From positions 3,968,001 through 4,032,000 of the forward strand of contig NZ_CP048834.1 in assembly GCF_012971745.1 (NCBI RefSeq): DNA of 64,000 nt. The letters are read 5' to 3'. Positions 34,248 to 42,273 of the stretch are shown in pieces. The position numbers and the translations under genes are program-made. The notes under the pieces are model-generated. The model was not told the DNA's origin. It did not search any database and saw only the letters and a program-made list of their open reading frames with translations. The DNA is from Starkeya sp. ORNL1. Its GTDB lineage: Bacteria > Pseudomonadota > Alphaproteobacteria > Rhizobiales > Xanthobacteraceae. How positions within the stretch are numbered: the stretch's first letter is position 1; every line of letters starts with the position of its first letter.

Positions 34248-35377
34248 TGAGCGGCCAGTCCTCCGGCGAGAAGACCGAACAACCCACCCCGAAGAAGGTG
34301 CGCGACGCCCGTCAGAAAGGGCAGGTGGCGCGCAGCCAGGAGGTGGTCACGACGATCTCGCTGTTCGCGGTGATCGCCTATCTCTGGGCGTCCTTCAACC
34401 TGCTGGTCGACAAGATGGTCGTGCTGTTCGGCCAGGCGGCGCAGCTCTCGGTGATGGGCGACTTCCGCACCAGCGCGGCCGCCGGCATCTTCATCACCGC
34501 CAAGGACGTGGCGCTGGTGCTGCTGCCGGTGATCGGCATCACCGTCATCGCTGGCATCGCGGCGAACTATTTCCAGTTCGGCAGCGTGTTCTCCTTCGAG
34601 AGCATCATGCCGAAGCTGGAGAAGATCAGCCCCGGCGCCGGCTTCAAGCGGCTGTTCTCGATGAAGAGCCTCATTGAACTCTTGAAGTCGGTGTTGAAGA
34701 TCATCTTCCTCTCGGTGCTGCTCTATTATGTGATACGCGGCGCGCTCGGCGGCTTCCTGACCTCGGTGGCCTGCGGCATGCCCTGCCTCACCCGGATCAC
34801 CGGCATCGCCATCACCGACGTGCTGCTCTATTCGCTGCTCGCCTTCCTCATCGTGGCGGCGGCCGACTTCGCCTATCAGCGCTACAGCTTCACCAAGAGC
34901 CTGATGATGACGAAGGACGAGGTGCACCGCGAATACAAGGAGAGCGAAGGCGATCCGCACATCAAGGGCCATCGCCGCCAGCTCGCCCAGGAACTCGCCA
35001 TGGGCGACGGCCCGCAGGCGGCGCGCTCGGGCAGCGCGCTGGTGGTGAACCCGACCCATTTCGCCGTGGTGCTGAGCTACAAGCCCGAGGAGCGCCCGCT
35101 GCCCATCGTCACCGCCAAGGGCCGCAATCTGCAGGCCTACCGGCTGCGCGAGGCGGCCGAGGAGGCGGGCGTGCCGATCTTCCGCAACGTGCTGCTGGCG
35201 CGTGCGCTATTCGCCGATGCCGAGATCAATGCGCCGGTGCCGGACGAGTTCTTCGACGCGGTGGCCGAGGTGCTGGCCTGGGTGACCAAGAACCAGGCGC
35301 TGCTCTATGGTGGACGGCTGGACCATGGCGTGATCGACATGGATGCCGGGGATCATCGGGTGGCGCGGGGGGATTGA
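34247..35377 (+). CDS. sctU: Type III secretion switch protein SctU
   Basis: 376 residues. The N-terminal GEKTEQPTPKKVRDARQKGQ signature is followed by four membrane helices (about 32-205) and a cytoplasmic domain with the autocleavage motif Asn268-Pro-Thr-His271 in VVNPTHFAVVLSYKP. Self-cleavage between Asn and Pro allows the substrate switch triggered by SctP. The C-terminus is about 20 residues longer than in YscU. It is the last gene of the sctI-U operon; a paired palindromic repeat follows. Confidence 0.98.
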   Translation: MSGQSSGEKTEQPTPKKVRDARQKGQVARSQEVVTTISLFAVIAYLWASFNLLVDKMVVLFGQAAQLSVMGDFRTSAAAGIFITAKDVALVLLPVIGITVIAGIAANYFQFGSVFSFESIMPKLEKISPGAGFKRLFSMKSLIELLKSVLKIIFLSVLLYYVIRGALGGFLTSVACGMPCLTRITGIAITDVLLYSLLAFLIVAAADFAYQRYSFTKSLMMTKDEVHREYKESEGDPHIKGHRRQLAQELAMGDGPQAARSGSALVVNPTHFAVVLSYKPEERPLPIVTAKGRNLQAYRLREAAEEAGVPIFRNVLLARALFADAEINAPVPDEFFDAVAEVLAWVTKNQALLYGGRLDHGVIDMDAGDHRVARGD

Positions 35378-35421
35378 GGGGAGGCGTGGTGGGCGTGAGG
35401 CTCGTCGCGCTTCGGGAGGGA

Positions 35422-35540
35422 CCACGTCATCCTGAGGTGCGAGCGCAGCGAGCCTCGAAGGATGGCCGTCCCCGATGGCGGCCTCCTGTTTCAGCATCCT
35501 TCGAGGCCCGGCTGACGCCGGGCACCTCAGGATGACGTGG
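35422..35540. repeat. Paired palindromic repeat, family A copy 2
   Basis: CCACGTCATCCTGAGGTGC at the left and its exact complement at the right bound two inner hairpins, with CCTCGAAGGATG and CATCCTTCGAGG in the middle. It lies between the convergent sctU and sctD genes and could serve as a bidirectional transcription end. Confidence 0.8.
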
Positions 35541-35583
35541 TTCCAGCTTCCGTACCGAAGTGTTCGGCGGCCAACTCGCAGAC

Positions 35584-37857
35584 CTACTGCGCCAGCCAGC
35601 CGATGGTCGGGCCGAAGATCACCGCCGACCAGCCGTCGCGCGACTGCACGATGGCGCCGAGCTCGCCGACGGCGGCTAGCCGGCTCTCGGTGTCGGGCGC
35701 CGCGCCCTCATACATGCGCGCGCCGGTGCGGGTCTGCACGAAGCGCTCATTGGTGGCGTCGGCGCCGACAATGTCGAGCGCGTAGGGCTTCAGGTCACGC
35801 ACGATGTAATGCACGAAGTCCGGATTGTGCCTGACCTCATTGAGATAGACCGATTGCCGGCCGACCTGCGCGCTGGTCGGGTTCCTCGAAGCGCAGGCGG
35901 CGACCCGCTTGGGATCGAGCGCCGCCTGCAGCAGCAGCGGCTGCAATTCGGCATCGAACGAGACCAGCGACACGCTGTCGGAGACGCTCAGGAGGTCGAG
36001 CCAGAAGATGGCGGCGGTGACGTTGGAGGCCTTCACCCGCGCGCCCGGCCAGCACTCCGCCGGATCGGTAACGCCGGCGCCCCTCGGTGCGAACAGCGGA
36101 CTGTAGCGCGCTCGCAGCGTGGCCTTCTCGCCCTCCGACACGCCGGCGGCGGCCGCGATGTGGCCCTGCTCCAGCGCGTTGAGCGAGGCGTCGAGCTGGC
36201 GCTCGTCGCCGTCCCGGGTGAGCTTCTTGCCGGCCCAGCGCAGCAGCAGGCTGCGCGCCAGATCGTCGATCTTGCCACCGGCGAGATCGGTCGAGACCAC
36301 GGGCACATTGACTGGCGCGGTCACGCCCTGGCCGACCACGCGCGGGCCGCCCGCCGCCGGCGGCGTAGTGGCGACCCCGGCGGCGCTGGCCGGCGCGCCC
36401 GGGGGTGCCGCGCCGGCGGGTGGGCTGCCGGGAGCCGTCGCCGCGGCGGCTGGTGTCGCCAGCAGGCTCGACAGGTCGACGCGCGGCCCCCCGGGAGCAG
36501 CGTTCCCGGTAGCCGGCGCCGGGCCGCCCGGCCGTCCCCCTATCGGTCGGCCGGTGGGACCGGTCGCCGCGGCTGCCGCGGCGGCGCCGGGCGAGGTCGC
36601 GCCTTCCTGCGGCTGGTTCACGAAGACATCGCTCAGCTTGAACGTGCCCTGGCGCAGGGTCTCCACATTGAGCGGGCGGCCGTCGGTCGCGTTCTCGCCG
36701 ATGACGATGGCCGGGCCGTTCGGCGCCGGCGTCTCGCCCGAGGCCTGCGCGACGCCCTGGAGCTGGACGAAGGAGCGCAGCGGGATTTCCTTGGCGAGCC
36801 GCGTCGCATAGGCCTGGAGGAAGCCGACCCAGGGATCGATCTTGTAGACCGGGATGGTGCCGTTGGCCTCGATCAGGTTGCCGTCGAGGCGCAGCATGAC
36901 GAACGGGTCGATCTGCGATTGCTGGCCGAGCCGCCTGGCATCGGCGAGCAGCGTATCGGCGGTGCGGATGTTCGACACCACCTTGGCAACGCCGAGCACA
37001 TTGTCGCGCACCAGCGCCTCGACCGTGCTCGCCCGGGTGCTGTCGAGCAAGGTGCCGTCGAGTGTGACGGTGCCGTCGGGCGCGAGCGCGAAGTTGATGG
37101 TCACCTTCTGCGATTCGATCAGCCGCGCGATCTCCTCGCGCATCGCCGCCAGCACCCAGATGCGCATGCGCACCGGGACGCCGGTGGCCTCGATCGCGCC
37201 GGTCACGGCGCGGCGCTCGACCGGGCTCTCGACATAGCCGGTGAGATAGATGGTGCCGTCGACCTCGCGGCGGAGCTGAAGATTGCGGGCGAAGCCGAGC
37301 GGGGCGAGCGCGCTCTGGGCGATCTCCATCTCGGTGCGGCCGTCGACCGGGGTGCTCTTCGGCGCTATCGCCGGGCCGAACAGGAAATAGAGCACGCCGA
37401 CGAGGCCGAGCAACGCGGCCGCGGCGATCGGCGCGGCATAGGGGCGGACCCGTTCGGGGATCAGCGGCGCCGATGGCCGGCGGGGCGGCGGTGGCGGGCG
37501 GCCATTGGCGTCATCCTCGGTGATCGAGGCCCAGTTGGCGCCGGGCGGGCCGAGCGCGAAGCGCGTGGTGCCGGCGACCAGCACGTCGAGCGGCTGCACC
37601 TCCTGCCAGTCGCCGGCCTCCGGCAGCACCAGCCCGGCCGAGCTGCGCAGCGTGCCGGCGGCGCCATGGATCTCGATCTTGCCCGGGCCGACGCGCAGGC
37701 GCGCATGGCCGGCTTTCAGCGCGACATCGATGAGCTGGATATCGTCGGCGCCGGAGCCGAGGCTGTATTCGCCGGGAACCAGCGATACCTCGACACCGGC
37801 CTGCACGCCGTTCAGAATCTTGAGGACGGTGTTCGTCGAAGCCGCCGTGTCGCTCAA
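35584..37857 (-). CDS. sctD: Type III secretion inner-membrane ring protein SctD, enlarged with SH3-like C-terminus
   Basis: 757 residues; SctD proteins are usually 360-430. Order: cytoplasmic FHA-like domain (about 10-105, with VLKILNGVQAGVEVSLVPGE), Pro-rich linker, membrane helix (about 140-163), periplasmic BON-like domains (about 172-380), a Pro/Gly/Ala-rich stretch (about 405-520), then an added region (530-757). The last 50 residues (RTGARMYEGAAPDTESRLAA, GELGAIVQSRDGWSAV, GPTIGWL) fit a bacterial SH3 domain, a fold that often binds peptidoglycan or peptides. The additions would lie in the periplasm. It is a single-gene unit, convergent with sctU, with a weak operator-like site 101 bp before the start. 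Confidence 0.88.
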   Translation of the reverse strand: MSDTAASTNTVLKILNGVQAGVEVSLVPGEYSLGSGADDIQLIDVALKAGHARLRVGPGKIEIHGAAGTLRSSAGLVLPEAGDWQEVQPLDVLVAGTTRFALGPPGANWASITEDDANGRPPPPPRRPSAPLIPERVRPYAAPIAAAALLGLVGVLYFLFGPAIAPKSTPVDGRTEMEIAQSALAPLGFARNLQLRREVDGTIYLTGYVESPVERRAVTGAIEATGVPVRMRIWVLAAMREEIARLIESQKVTINFALAPDGTVTLDGTLLDSTRASTVEALVRDNVLGVAKVVSNIRTADTLLADARRLGQQSQIDPFVMLRLDGNLIEANGTIPVYKIDPWVGFLQAYATRLAKEIPLRSFVQLQGVAQASGETPAPNGPAIVIGENATDGRPLNVETLRQGTFKLSDVFVNQPQEGATSPGAAAAAAATGPTGRPIGGRPGGPAPATGNAAPGGPRVDLSSLLATPAAAATAPGSPPAGAAPPGAPASAAGVATTPPAAGGPRVVGQGVTAPVNVPVVSTDLAGGKIDDLARSLLLRWAGKKLTRDGDERQLDASLNALEQGHIAAAAGVSEGEKATLRARYSPLFAPRGAGVTDPAECWPGARVKASNVTAAIFWLDLLSVSDSVSLVSFDAELQPLLLQAALDPKRVAACASRNPTSAQVGRQSVYLNEVRHNPDFVHYIVRDLKPYALDIVGADATNERFVQTRTGARMYEGAAPDTESRLAAVGELGAIVQSRDGWSAVIFGPTIGWLAQ

Positions 37858-38280
37858 TCCCCGCCTCCCCGGAACCCGCCCGCCCGCGGCGTTGCCTTTG
37901 GCAGCGGCCGGCCTTCCCTATGGCCGCGGTGCGCCGCAGCGGTTCCGTCGGGTGCTATTAAGCACATTCCGTTGTGACCGGGCTAGATATCGCTCATCCC
38001 GTCAATGTATCGTTTTCGCTTCTTTTATCCAAAGTTAGAAATCATTCTACGATACTAGCAATATCGTCGCGTGTTTGGCCTTTCACTTGCATCTATATTG
38101 ACAGAGTTGCATGCCGCTGACAGGTTTTTGCGGACCGGGAAAGAAGAAGGCTTGCGGGGGCGGCCGGTTCTATGCGCGAAAGCGCGGCATCTCCTTGTCC
38201 CGCAATCCGTCGTTCTTCGCGCTCCGTGACCGGATGCGTCCGCGGGCGCGTCGCGATTCGCGTGCAACAGGGATGAGCTC
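37858..38280. other. Divergent AT-rich control region between sctD and the Crp-like gene
   Basis: 423 bp without a gene. The middle (about 37970-38120) is AT-rich. Besides S7 it holds TGGCCTTTCACTTGCA at 38076-38091, which has the sigma-54 spacing (GG-N10-GC) and nine of the consensus bases and points toward the Crp gene. That candidate would leave a leader of about 180 bases. A TTGACA occurs at 38098 with no convincing -10 partner. Confidence 0.4.
37951..37966. promoter_or_regulatory. Weak TGTG-N8-CACA-like site S7, before sctD
   Basis: GGTGCTATTAAGCACA, i.e. GTG-N8-CAC with the first T replaced. Centred 101 bp before the sctD start, farther than the other sites, and its inner eight bases differ from the locus consensus. 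Confidence 0.35.
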
Positions 38281-39069
38281 TTGACGCCGAACGCCACGCT
38301 GCCTTCGACGCTTGCCGGCGCCGGCTTGCTCGAGCCGCCGGCCGGTCTGCCCGGCGCGGCGCGCGGGGAGCCCTCGGCGTTCCTCGATTCGCGCGAATTC
38401 GCCGGCATCAGCGCCGCGGCGCGGCTGTCGCTGGCGCAGGCGCTGAGCCGGCGCACCTGCGGGCCCAACGAGTTCATCTATCTGCAGGACGACGACGCCG
38501 ACTATCTCTATTTCGTCCGCTCCGGCCATGTGCGCCTGTCCTATCTGCTGGAGGACGGCTCGCCGATCCTGTTCGGCATCCTGCCGCCCGGCGAGAGCTT
38601 CGGCGAGGTCGGGGTGTTCGAGGCCGGCACGCATTGCGACATGGCGACGGCGATTGGCAACGTCACCATCGCCAGCATCCCGGCGCGCACCTTCCGCGCG
38701 CTCGGCCAGCGCTACCCGGAGCTGGAGGCGGCGCTCGGCCGCGTGGTGGCGCGGCGCTATCGCGCCTATGTTGGCCTGACCCGCAGCCTCGGCCTCAAGA
38801 CCTTGCAGGCGCGGCTCTCCCAGACCCTGCTCCGGCTCGCCGACGGGCTTGGCACCCGCACCACCCATCGCGGCCGCGAGGTGCCCTATATCGGCGCCTT
38901 CGTCACCCAGACCGACCTCGGCCTGATGGCGCGCGGCGCCCGCGGCAACGTCAATCGCGCCATCAAGACCTGGGAGCGCGCCGGCTGGCTGGTGATCCAG
39001 GATCGCTGCATCCTCATCGTCAACCGGCCGCAGCTCGAGGCGCTCGCCATCGAGGAGGGATTACGGTGA
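38281..39069 (+). CDS. Crp/Fnr family transcriptional regulator of the T3SS locus
   Basis: 262 residues from TTG preceded by CAGGGATGAG. The cyclic-nucleotide-like sensor domain (about 45-165) has YLYFVRSGHVRLSYLLEDG and LPPGESFGEVGVFEAG. A dimerisation helix is followed by a winged-helix domain (about 175-255) with the recognition helix near TQTDLGLMARGARGNVNRAI. No Fnr-type Cys cluster is present in the N-terminus. It overlaps the YscE-like gene before the needle gene, so regulator, co-chaperone and needle are coupled. The seven CRP-spaced palindromes in the locus make it the likely direct activator. Its ligand is unknown. Confidence 0.9.
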   Translation: MTPNATLPSTLAGAGLLEPPAGLPGAARGEPSAFLDSREFAGISAAARLSLAQALSRRTCGPNEFIYLQDDDADYLYFVRSGHVRLSYLLEDGSPILFGILPPGESFGEVGVFEAGTHCDMATAIGNVTIASIPARTFRALGQRYPELEAALGRVVARRYRAYVGLTRSLGLKTLQARLSQTLLRLADGLGTRTTHRGREVPYIGAFVTQTDLGLMARGARGNVNRAIKTWERAGWLVIQDRCILIVNRPQLEALAIEEGLR

Positions 39070-39335
39070 CGTTTGGCACAGCGGGCGCCCCCGCGCCTGC
39101 GCTAGATTTCGGCATGACCGATCTGGAAGAGGGCCTGCGCGGCGCATCTGGTGCCGAGCTCAAGGCCGGCATTCTCGGCCGGCTCGATGCCTTGAAGGAG
39201 CAGCTGGCGGCGCTGGAGAAGTCCGGCCTGCCGCCCGACGCCTTCAGGCGCAATGAAGCCGCCGTGCGTGCGATTGCGGCGGCACGGGCCGTCGCGAGCG
39301 CCTTCCCCGTTTCCGGCACGACCCAAGGAGAGTGA
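39066..39335 (+). CDS. YscE-like needle co-chaperone
   Basis: 89 residues from the GTG at 39066, which follows GAGGAGG and overlaps the stop of the Crp-like gene; an ATG at 39114 without a ribosome binding site would give 73 residues. The body is two antiparallel helices (GILGRLDALKEQLAALEKSG and NEAAVRAIAAARAVASAF), the fold and size of YscE, PscE and EscE. YscE works with YscG to keep the needle subunit soluble before export. It lies one base before the sctF ATG, the expected place. Confidence 0.7.
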   Translation: MTFGTAGAPAPALDFGMTDLEEGLRGASGAELKAGILGRLDALKEQLAALEKSGLPPDAFRRNEAAVRAIAAARAVASAFPVSGTTQGE

Positions 39336-39336
39336 C

Positions 39337-39642
39337 ATGCCCGGTACTTCCTCGATCTACGCGCCGACCGTCCCGGAATCCCCGCCGACCGACTGGACCG
39401 GCAACTACACCAACAAGGACGGCTTCGACCTGATCTGGCGCCAGAAGTATCTCCAGGAGCAGATGGGCCAGATCGAGGACGACATCCGCGCCATCGAGCA
39501 GAACGCCAACCTCTCCGACACCGAGAAGATGTTCTCGATGCAGATGGCGATGAACAGCTGGTCGGCGATCAGCAATCTGCGCACCAACATGCTGAAGAGC
39601 GTGTCGGATACGCTGAAGACCATCGCACGCAACGTCGCCTGA
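39337..39642 (+). CDS. sctF: Type III secretion needle subunit SctF
   Basis: 101 residues from the ATG after AAGGAGAGTGAC. A polar N-terminus of about 35 residues precedes a helix-turn-helix. The second helix, NSWSAISNLRTNMLKSVSD, matches the C-terminal helix of YscF, MxiH and PrgI (the KWSVIYNINSTIVRS type), and the loop around ANLSDTEK takes the place of the P-x-x-P turn. It polymerises into the external needle. The strong ribosome binding site suits a highly expressed product. Confidence 0.88.
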   Translation: MPGTSSIYAPTVPESPPTDWTGNYTNKDGFDLIWRQKYLQEQMGQIEDDIRAIEQNANLSDTEKMFSMQMAMNSWSAISNLRTNMLKSVSDTLKTIARNVA

Positions 39643-39789
39643 TCGGCCGGGGCGCACTGCGCCTCATTGCCGTGCCCGGAAAATACCGGAAAGCTGGTCC
39701 GTCACCGGAGCGGCCGGCTTTCTGCGTGTTGAGACATCTTACCTAACGGCAATCGTTGGTTCGACGAACAGAGCTGTACGGAGCCCAAA

Positions 39790-41010
39790 ATGGCGGTGCC
39801 GACCGAGGTCGTGCGGCAGAACATCGCCGCTTTCAACGTCATCTCCCCGGTTGGCGCGGAGGTGATGCAGGAAGCGCGCGGTGCCTATCGCGGCGAGGAA
39901 GTGGTCGCTTCCTCGGAGAGCTCGAAGCTGGCCGACGCCGCCGAGGAGCTCGGCATGTCGGTGGCGCACCGCGCCGACAAGCGTACGCTGGCGCAGCACG
40001 AGGTGCGCCAGGGCTCCGGCGCCAATCTCGAGGCATTGGCCCGCATCGCCGATTATTACGACAAGCTTCCCGATATGCCGCGGGAGGTGCAGCTCAAGGC
40101 GCTGGTCGATCAGCTCGAGAGCTTCCAGCAATTGATGGAGAAAGCGGGCTCCGGCGGCGGCGGGCCGACCAAGGAAGACATCCTCGCCGCGCTGCGCGAT
40201 TTCGACGGCGACGTCACCCATCAGTATGCCGCGCTCGACCTGGCGCGAGATTATTTCGCGGCGGCGGGCGCCCCGAGCGAATTCCAGCTGCTGCTCGACG
40301 AGGCGCGCGGCGAATTCGAGAAGACCGACATCGCCCGTGACGTACGCGCCGGCTTCGCCGCCGCCGAGGTCGCGGCGAAGGCCGCAGCGACGCTGGAGAC
40401 CGATCCGGCCACGGTGCGCGACACCTATCGCGCCATGCTGCGCGAGACCATGAATATGGGCCAGTTGTTCGACGCGCTCGGCAAGTTCGACATGATGAAG
40501 AGCTTCACCGAGACGGTGGCGACCTTCATGGAGGCGGCCGGGCGCGATCTTGCCGGCACCACTTCGTCCACCGATCCCGGCTTCCTGCACGGTCTGCTCA
40601 CCGAATTGTCCAAGCTGAAGAAGCTGCAGAGCGTGATGGACGGCACCACGCAGCTGGTGCGCACCACCGAGCGCCTGCTGCCGAAGGACGAGCGCGGACA
40701 GATCGATGTGCGCGAGACCGCGAGCCGGCTGTTGAACTTCGCCGCGCAGTCGGCGGTCGGCCTCGCCGATGCGCGGGCGCTGCTCGGCAAGCTGCAGACA
40801 GCCGAACCCGCCAGTCAGCTCGCCTTCGCCACCGGCCTGCACGGCCTGCACGGCGAGATACCGGACGACGTCATGCCCTCGATGCAGGCCCGCCTCCAGC
40901 AGAACGCGACCTTGCGCTCGCTGCTCGACCGTCTCGTCGGCGACGAGGAGGCAGCCTTCGACAAGCAGCAGAATGGCGGCACGCCGAAGCGCGATACGGG
41001 AGGCAACTGA
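39790..41010 (+). CDS. sctW: Type III secretion gatekeeper SctW (YopN-TyeA type)
   Basis: 406 residues, soluble. The HrpJ/YopN-type domain occupies about 55-260 (AHRADKRTLAQHEVRQGSG, then LARIADYYDKLPDMPREVQL). The C-terminal part (about 270-365) could be a TyeA-like module, so the protein is likely a natural YopN-TyeA fusion, as in MxiC. SctW plugs the channel before host contact and orders translocators before effectors. The gene overlaps the following CesT-like chaperone gene by one base. No operator-like site is evident upstream; it may be read through from sctF (147-bp gap). Confidence 0.85.
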   Translation: MAVPTEVVRQNIAAFNVISPVGAEVMQEARGAYRGEEVVASSESSKLADAAEELGMSVAHRADKRTLAQHEVRQGSGANLEALARIADYYDKLPDMPREVQLKALVDQLESFQQLMEKAGSGGGGPTKEDILAALRDFDGDVTHQYAALDLARDYFAAAGAPSEFQLLLDEARGEFEKTDIARDVRAGFAAAEVAAKAAATLETDPATVRDTYRAMLRETMNMGQLFDALGKFDMMKSFTETVATFMEAAGRDLAGTTSSTDPGFLHGLLTELSKLKKLQSVMDGTTQLVRTTERLLPKDERGQIDVRETASRLLNFAAQSAVGLADARALLGKLQTAEPASQLAFATGLHGLHGEIPDDVMPSMQARLQQNATLRSLLDRLVGDEEAAFDKQQNGGTPKRDTGGN

Positions 41011-41387
41011 TGGCCGAATTCGCCGCCGGCGCGCAAATGGTGGTCGATGCCTTCGCCGCCAGTCTCGGCCTGCCCTCAAAACCGGCGCGCGACGGCAGCT
41101 ACAGCTTCGCCTTCCGGCAATCCGGCGTGCTGACACTGACGCCGGGTTCCGACGGCCGCGCGCTGATCAGCCTCGCCCGTAAACCGGCGCGGCCCGACCG
41201 CACGGCGGAACTGAAGGCGCTGGCGGCGGCGCGGCGCGATCCCACCACCAACCGCTTCCTGCATGCCGGCCTCGCCACCGACGGCAGCCTGGTCTTCACC
41301 ATCGGGCTGGAGGCCGGCGCGTTCGACGTACCCACGCTGGACGCCTGCTTCCACCAGCTCGTCGCGGTGCACGCCAGCGTGGCTTAG
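41010..41387 (+). CDS. CesT-family class I chaperone of SctW (SycN/YscB-like)
   Basis: 125 residues with the class I chaperone pattern: first helix (AQMVVDAFAASLGLPSKPAR), strands with GSYSFAFRQSGVLTLTPG, then ATDGSLVFTIGLEAGAFDV and a final helix (LDACFHQLVAVHASVA). One-base overlap with sctW marks it as its specific chaperone. In Yersinia, YopN needs a SycN-YscB heterodimer; only one such gene is here, so it may form a homodimer or pair with the CesT-like protein at 18721. Confidence 0.78.
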   Translation: MAEFAAGAQMVVDAFAASLGLPSKPARDGSYSFAFRQSGVLTLTPGSDGRALISLARKPARPDRTAELKALAAARRDPTTNRFLHAGLATDGSLVFTIGLEAGAFDVPTLDACFHQLVAVHASVA

Positions 41388-41555
41388 ACACGGCACATCA
41401 AACATCTCAACGAATTTGGAGCGCCGTTTCAACGGATTCGCCGCGAAGCTACAGTTTTCTACCGTCCGTTGCGGAACGTCGATGGCAGCCGTATGTCACG
41501 CAGAGCGTCCTGCGTCGGTTCGGGCCATCAGGCTTTGTTTGAGGTTGGTGTTCGG

Positions 41556-41951
41556 ATGGTTTTAAAAACGGCGGTTCTGCTCGGGCTTTTGCTCGCGAGC
41601 GGCGGATGCATGTACACGCCGGAAGGCAAGCCGCCGCAAGATATCTGGCTGATCGACGCGCCGATCGACGAAGCCGCCAGCTGCATCGTAAGTGGTATGG
41701 ATGCAGCGATGATCAACAAGATCAACAGATCCAACGATGTAAAACATCAGGTCAAGGTTATTGTGGCTGGTAGCCTCTATGAGGTCACTGCGGCGGAGGG
41801 TCCTCCCAATCGGTATATGGTGCAATTGATCAAGGTTAGCGACTCAACCACGAAGGTACTTCTGCAGTCCCCGCCGGGGTGGGGGCGCTTGCTCAGTGTC
41901 GCGGCCGAGCGTTGCGGTGACGCGCGAAAGTTTATTCGCTACGGCTCATAG
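41556..41951 (+). CDS. Small lipoprotein of unknown function at the T3SS locus end
   Basis: 131 residues from the ATG in TTCGGATGG. The signal ends in LLASGGC (lipobox) with Gly-Cys-Met, predicting an outer-membrane lipoprotein. The mature part is a small beta-rich domain (WLIDAPIDEAASCIVSGMD, then VIVAGSLYEVTAAEGPPNRY), with three Cys including the lipidated one. Base composition is lower in GC than its neighbours, a hint of separate origin. It could be a pilotin for the lipoprotein secretin or an unrelated exported protein. No family recognised. Confidence 0.65.
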   Translation: MVLKTAVLLGLLLASGGCMYTPEGKPPQDIWLIDAPIDEAASCIVSGMDAAMINKINRSNDVKHQVKVIVAGSLYEVTAAEGPPNRYMVQLIKVSDSTTKVLLQSPPGWGRLLSVAAERCGDARKFIRYGS

Positions 41952-42115
41952 CCTCGACAAGGCGCGCCTCCGATCCGCCGAAAGATAAGGTCTGGCTGTT
42001 CCGGAATGGCGCACCGGTCAAACAAGCCCGAGTTCGCCGGTCCATATCCGGCCTGGCGCTCAGCCGGCGATCATCGGGATCACGGTTCAGGGCCGAGCCG
42101 TTCGTCATTGGGGGC

Positions 42116-42265
42116 ATGTCGCTCGTGCGGAGCGTTCTTGTTGTGGAAGCCGGGATCGATATGGACGTGACCGAAGTGACGGCGCCCGGAGTGTCATACG
42201 GTGGACAATTCGGTGACGGCATGATCGACCAGAGCGTTCACGGCAGCGTCACAGTCAGGTTTTGA
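42116..42265 (+). CDS. Possible small ORF (49 aa) or remnant
   Basis: An ATG-started frame of 49 residues, acidic to neutral (VEAGIDMDVTEVTAPGVSYG), ending just before the IalB-like gene. The same frame stays open about 180 bp upstream without an ATG and reads like protein there too (VWLFRNGAPVKQARV). It may be the end of a decayed gene. No ribosome binding site is obvious. Otherwise 41952-42273 shows nothing recognisable. Confidence 0.2.
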   Translation: MSLVRSVLVVEAGIDMDVTEVTAPGVSYGGQFGDGMIDQSVHGSVTVRF

Positions 42266-42273
42266 GCGGAAGA

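Noticed and set aside
12889..35377. Flagellar export genes (flhA, fliPQR, flhB) as identity of the sctV/R/S/T/U genes
   Set aside because: Needle, inner rod, YscO, SctK, lipoprotein SctJ, FHA-type SctD, translocators and a secretin are present and no rod, hook or filament genes occur.
35378..35583. Insertion sequence ends in the repeat regions
   Set aside because: The repeats carry no transposase frame and show no target duplications; they are short palindromic elements.
7181..41387. Rhizobial (Rhc) type III system
   Set aside because: Pore translocators, SctX/SctY, YscE-like co-chaperone and single full-length SctC are not Rhc features, and no nop, pilus or tts-box genes were seen.
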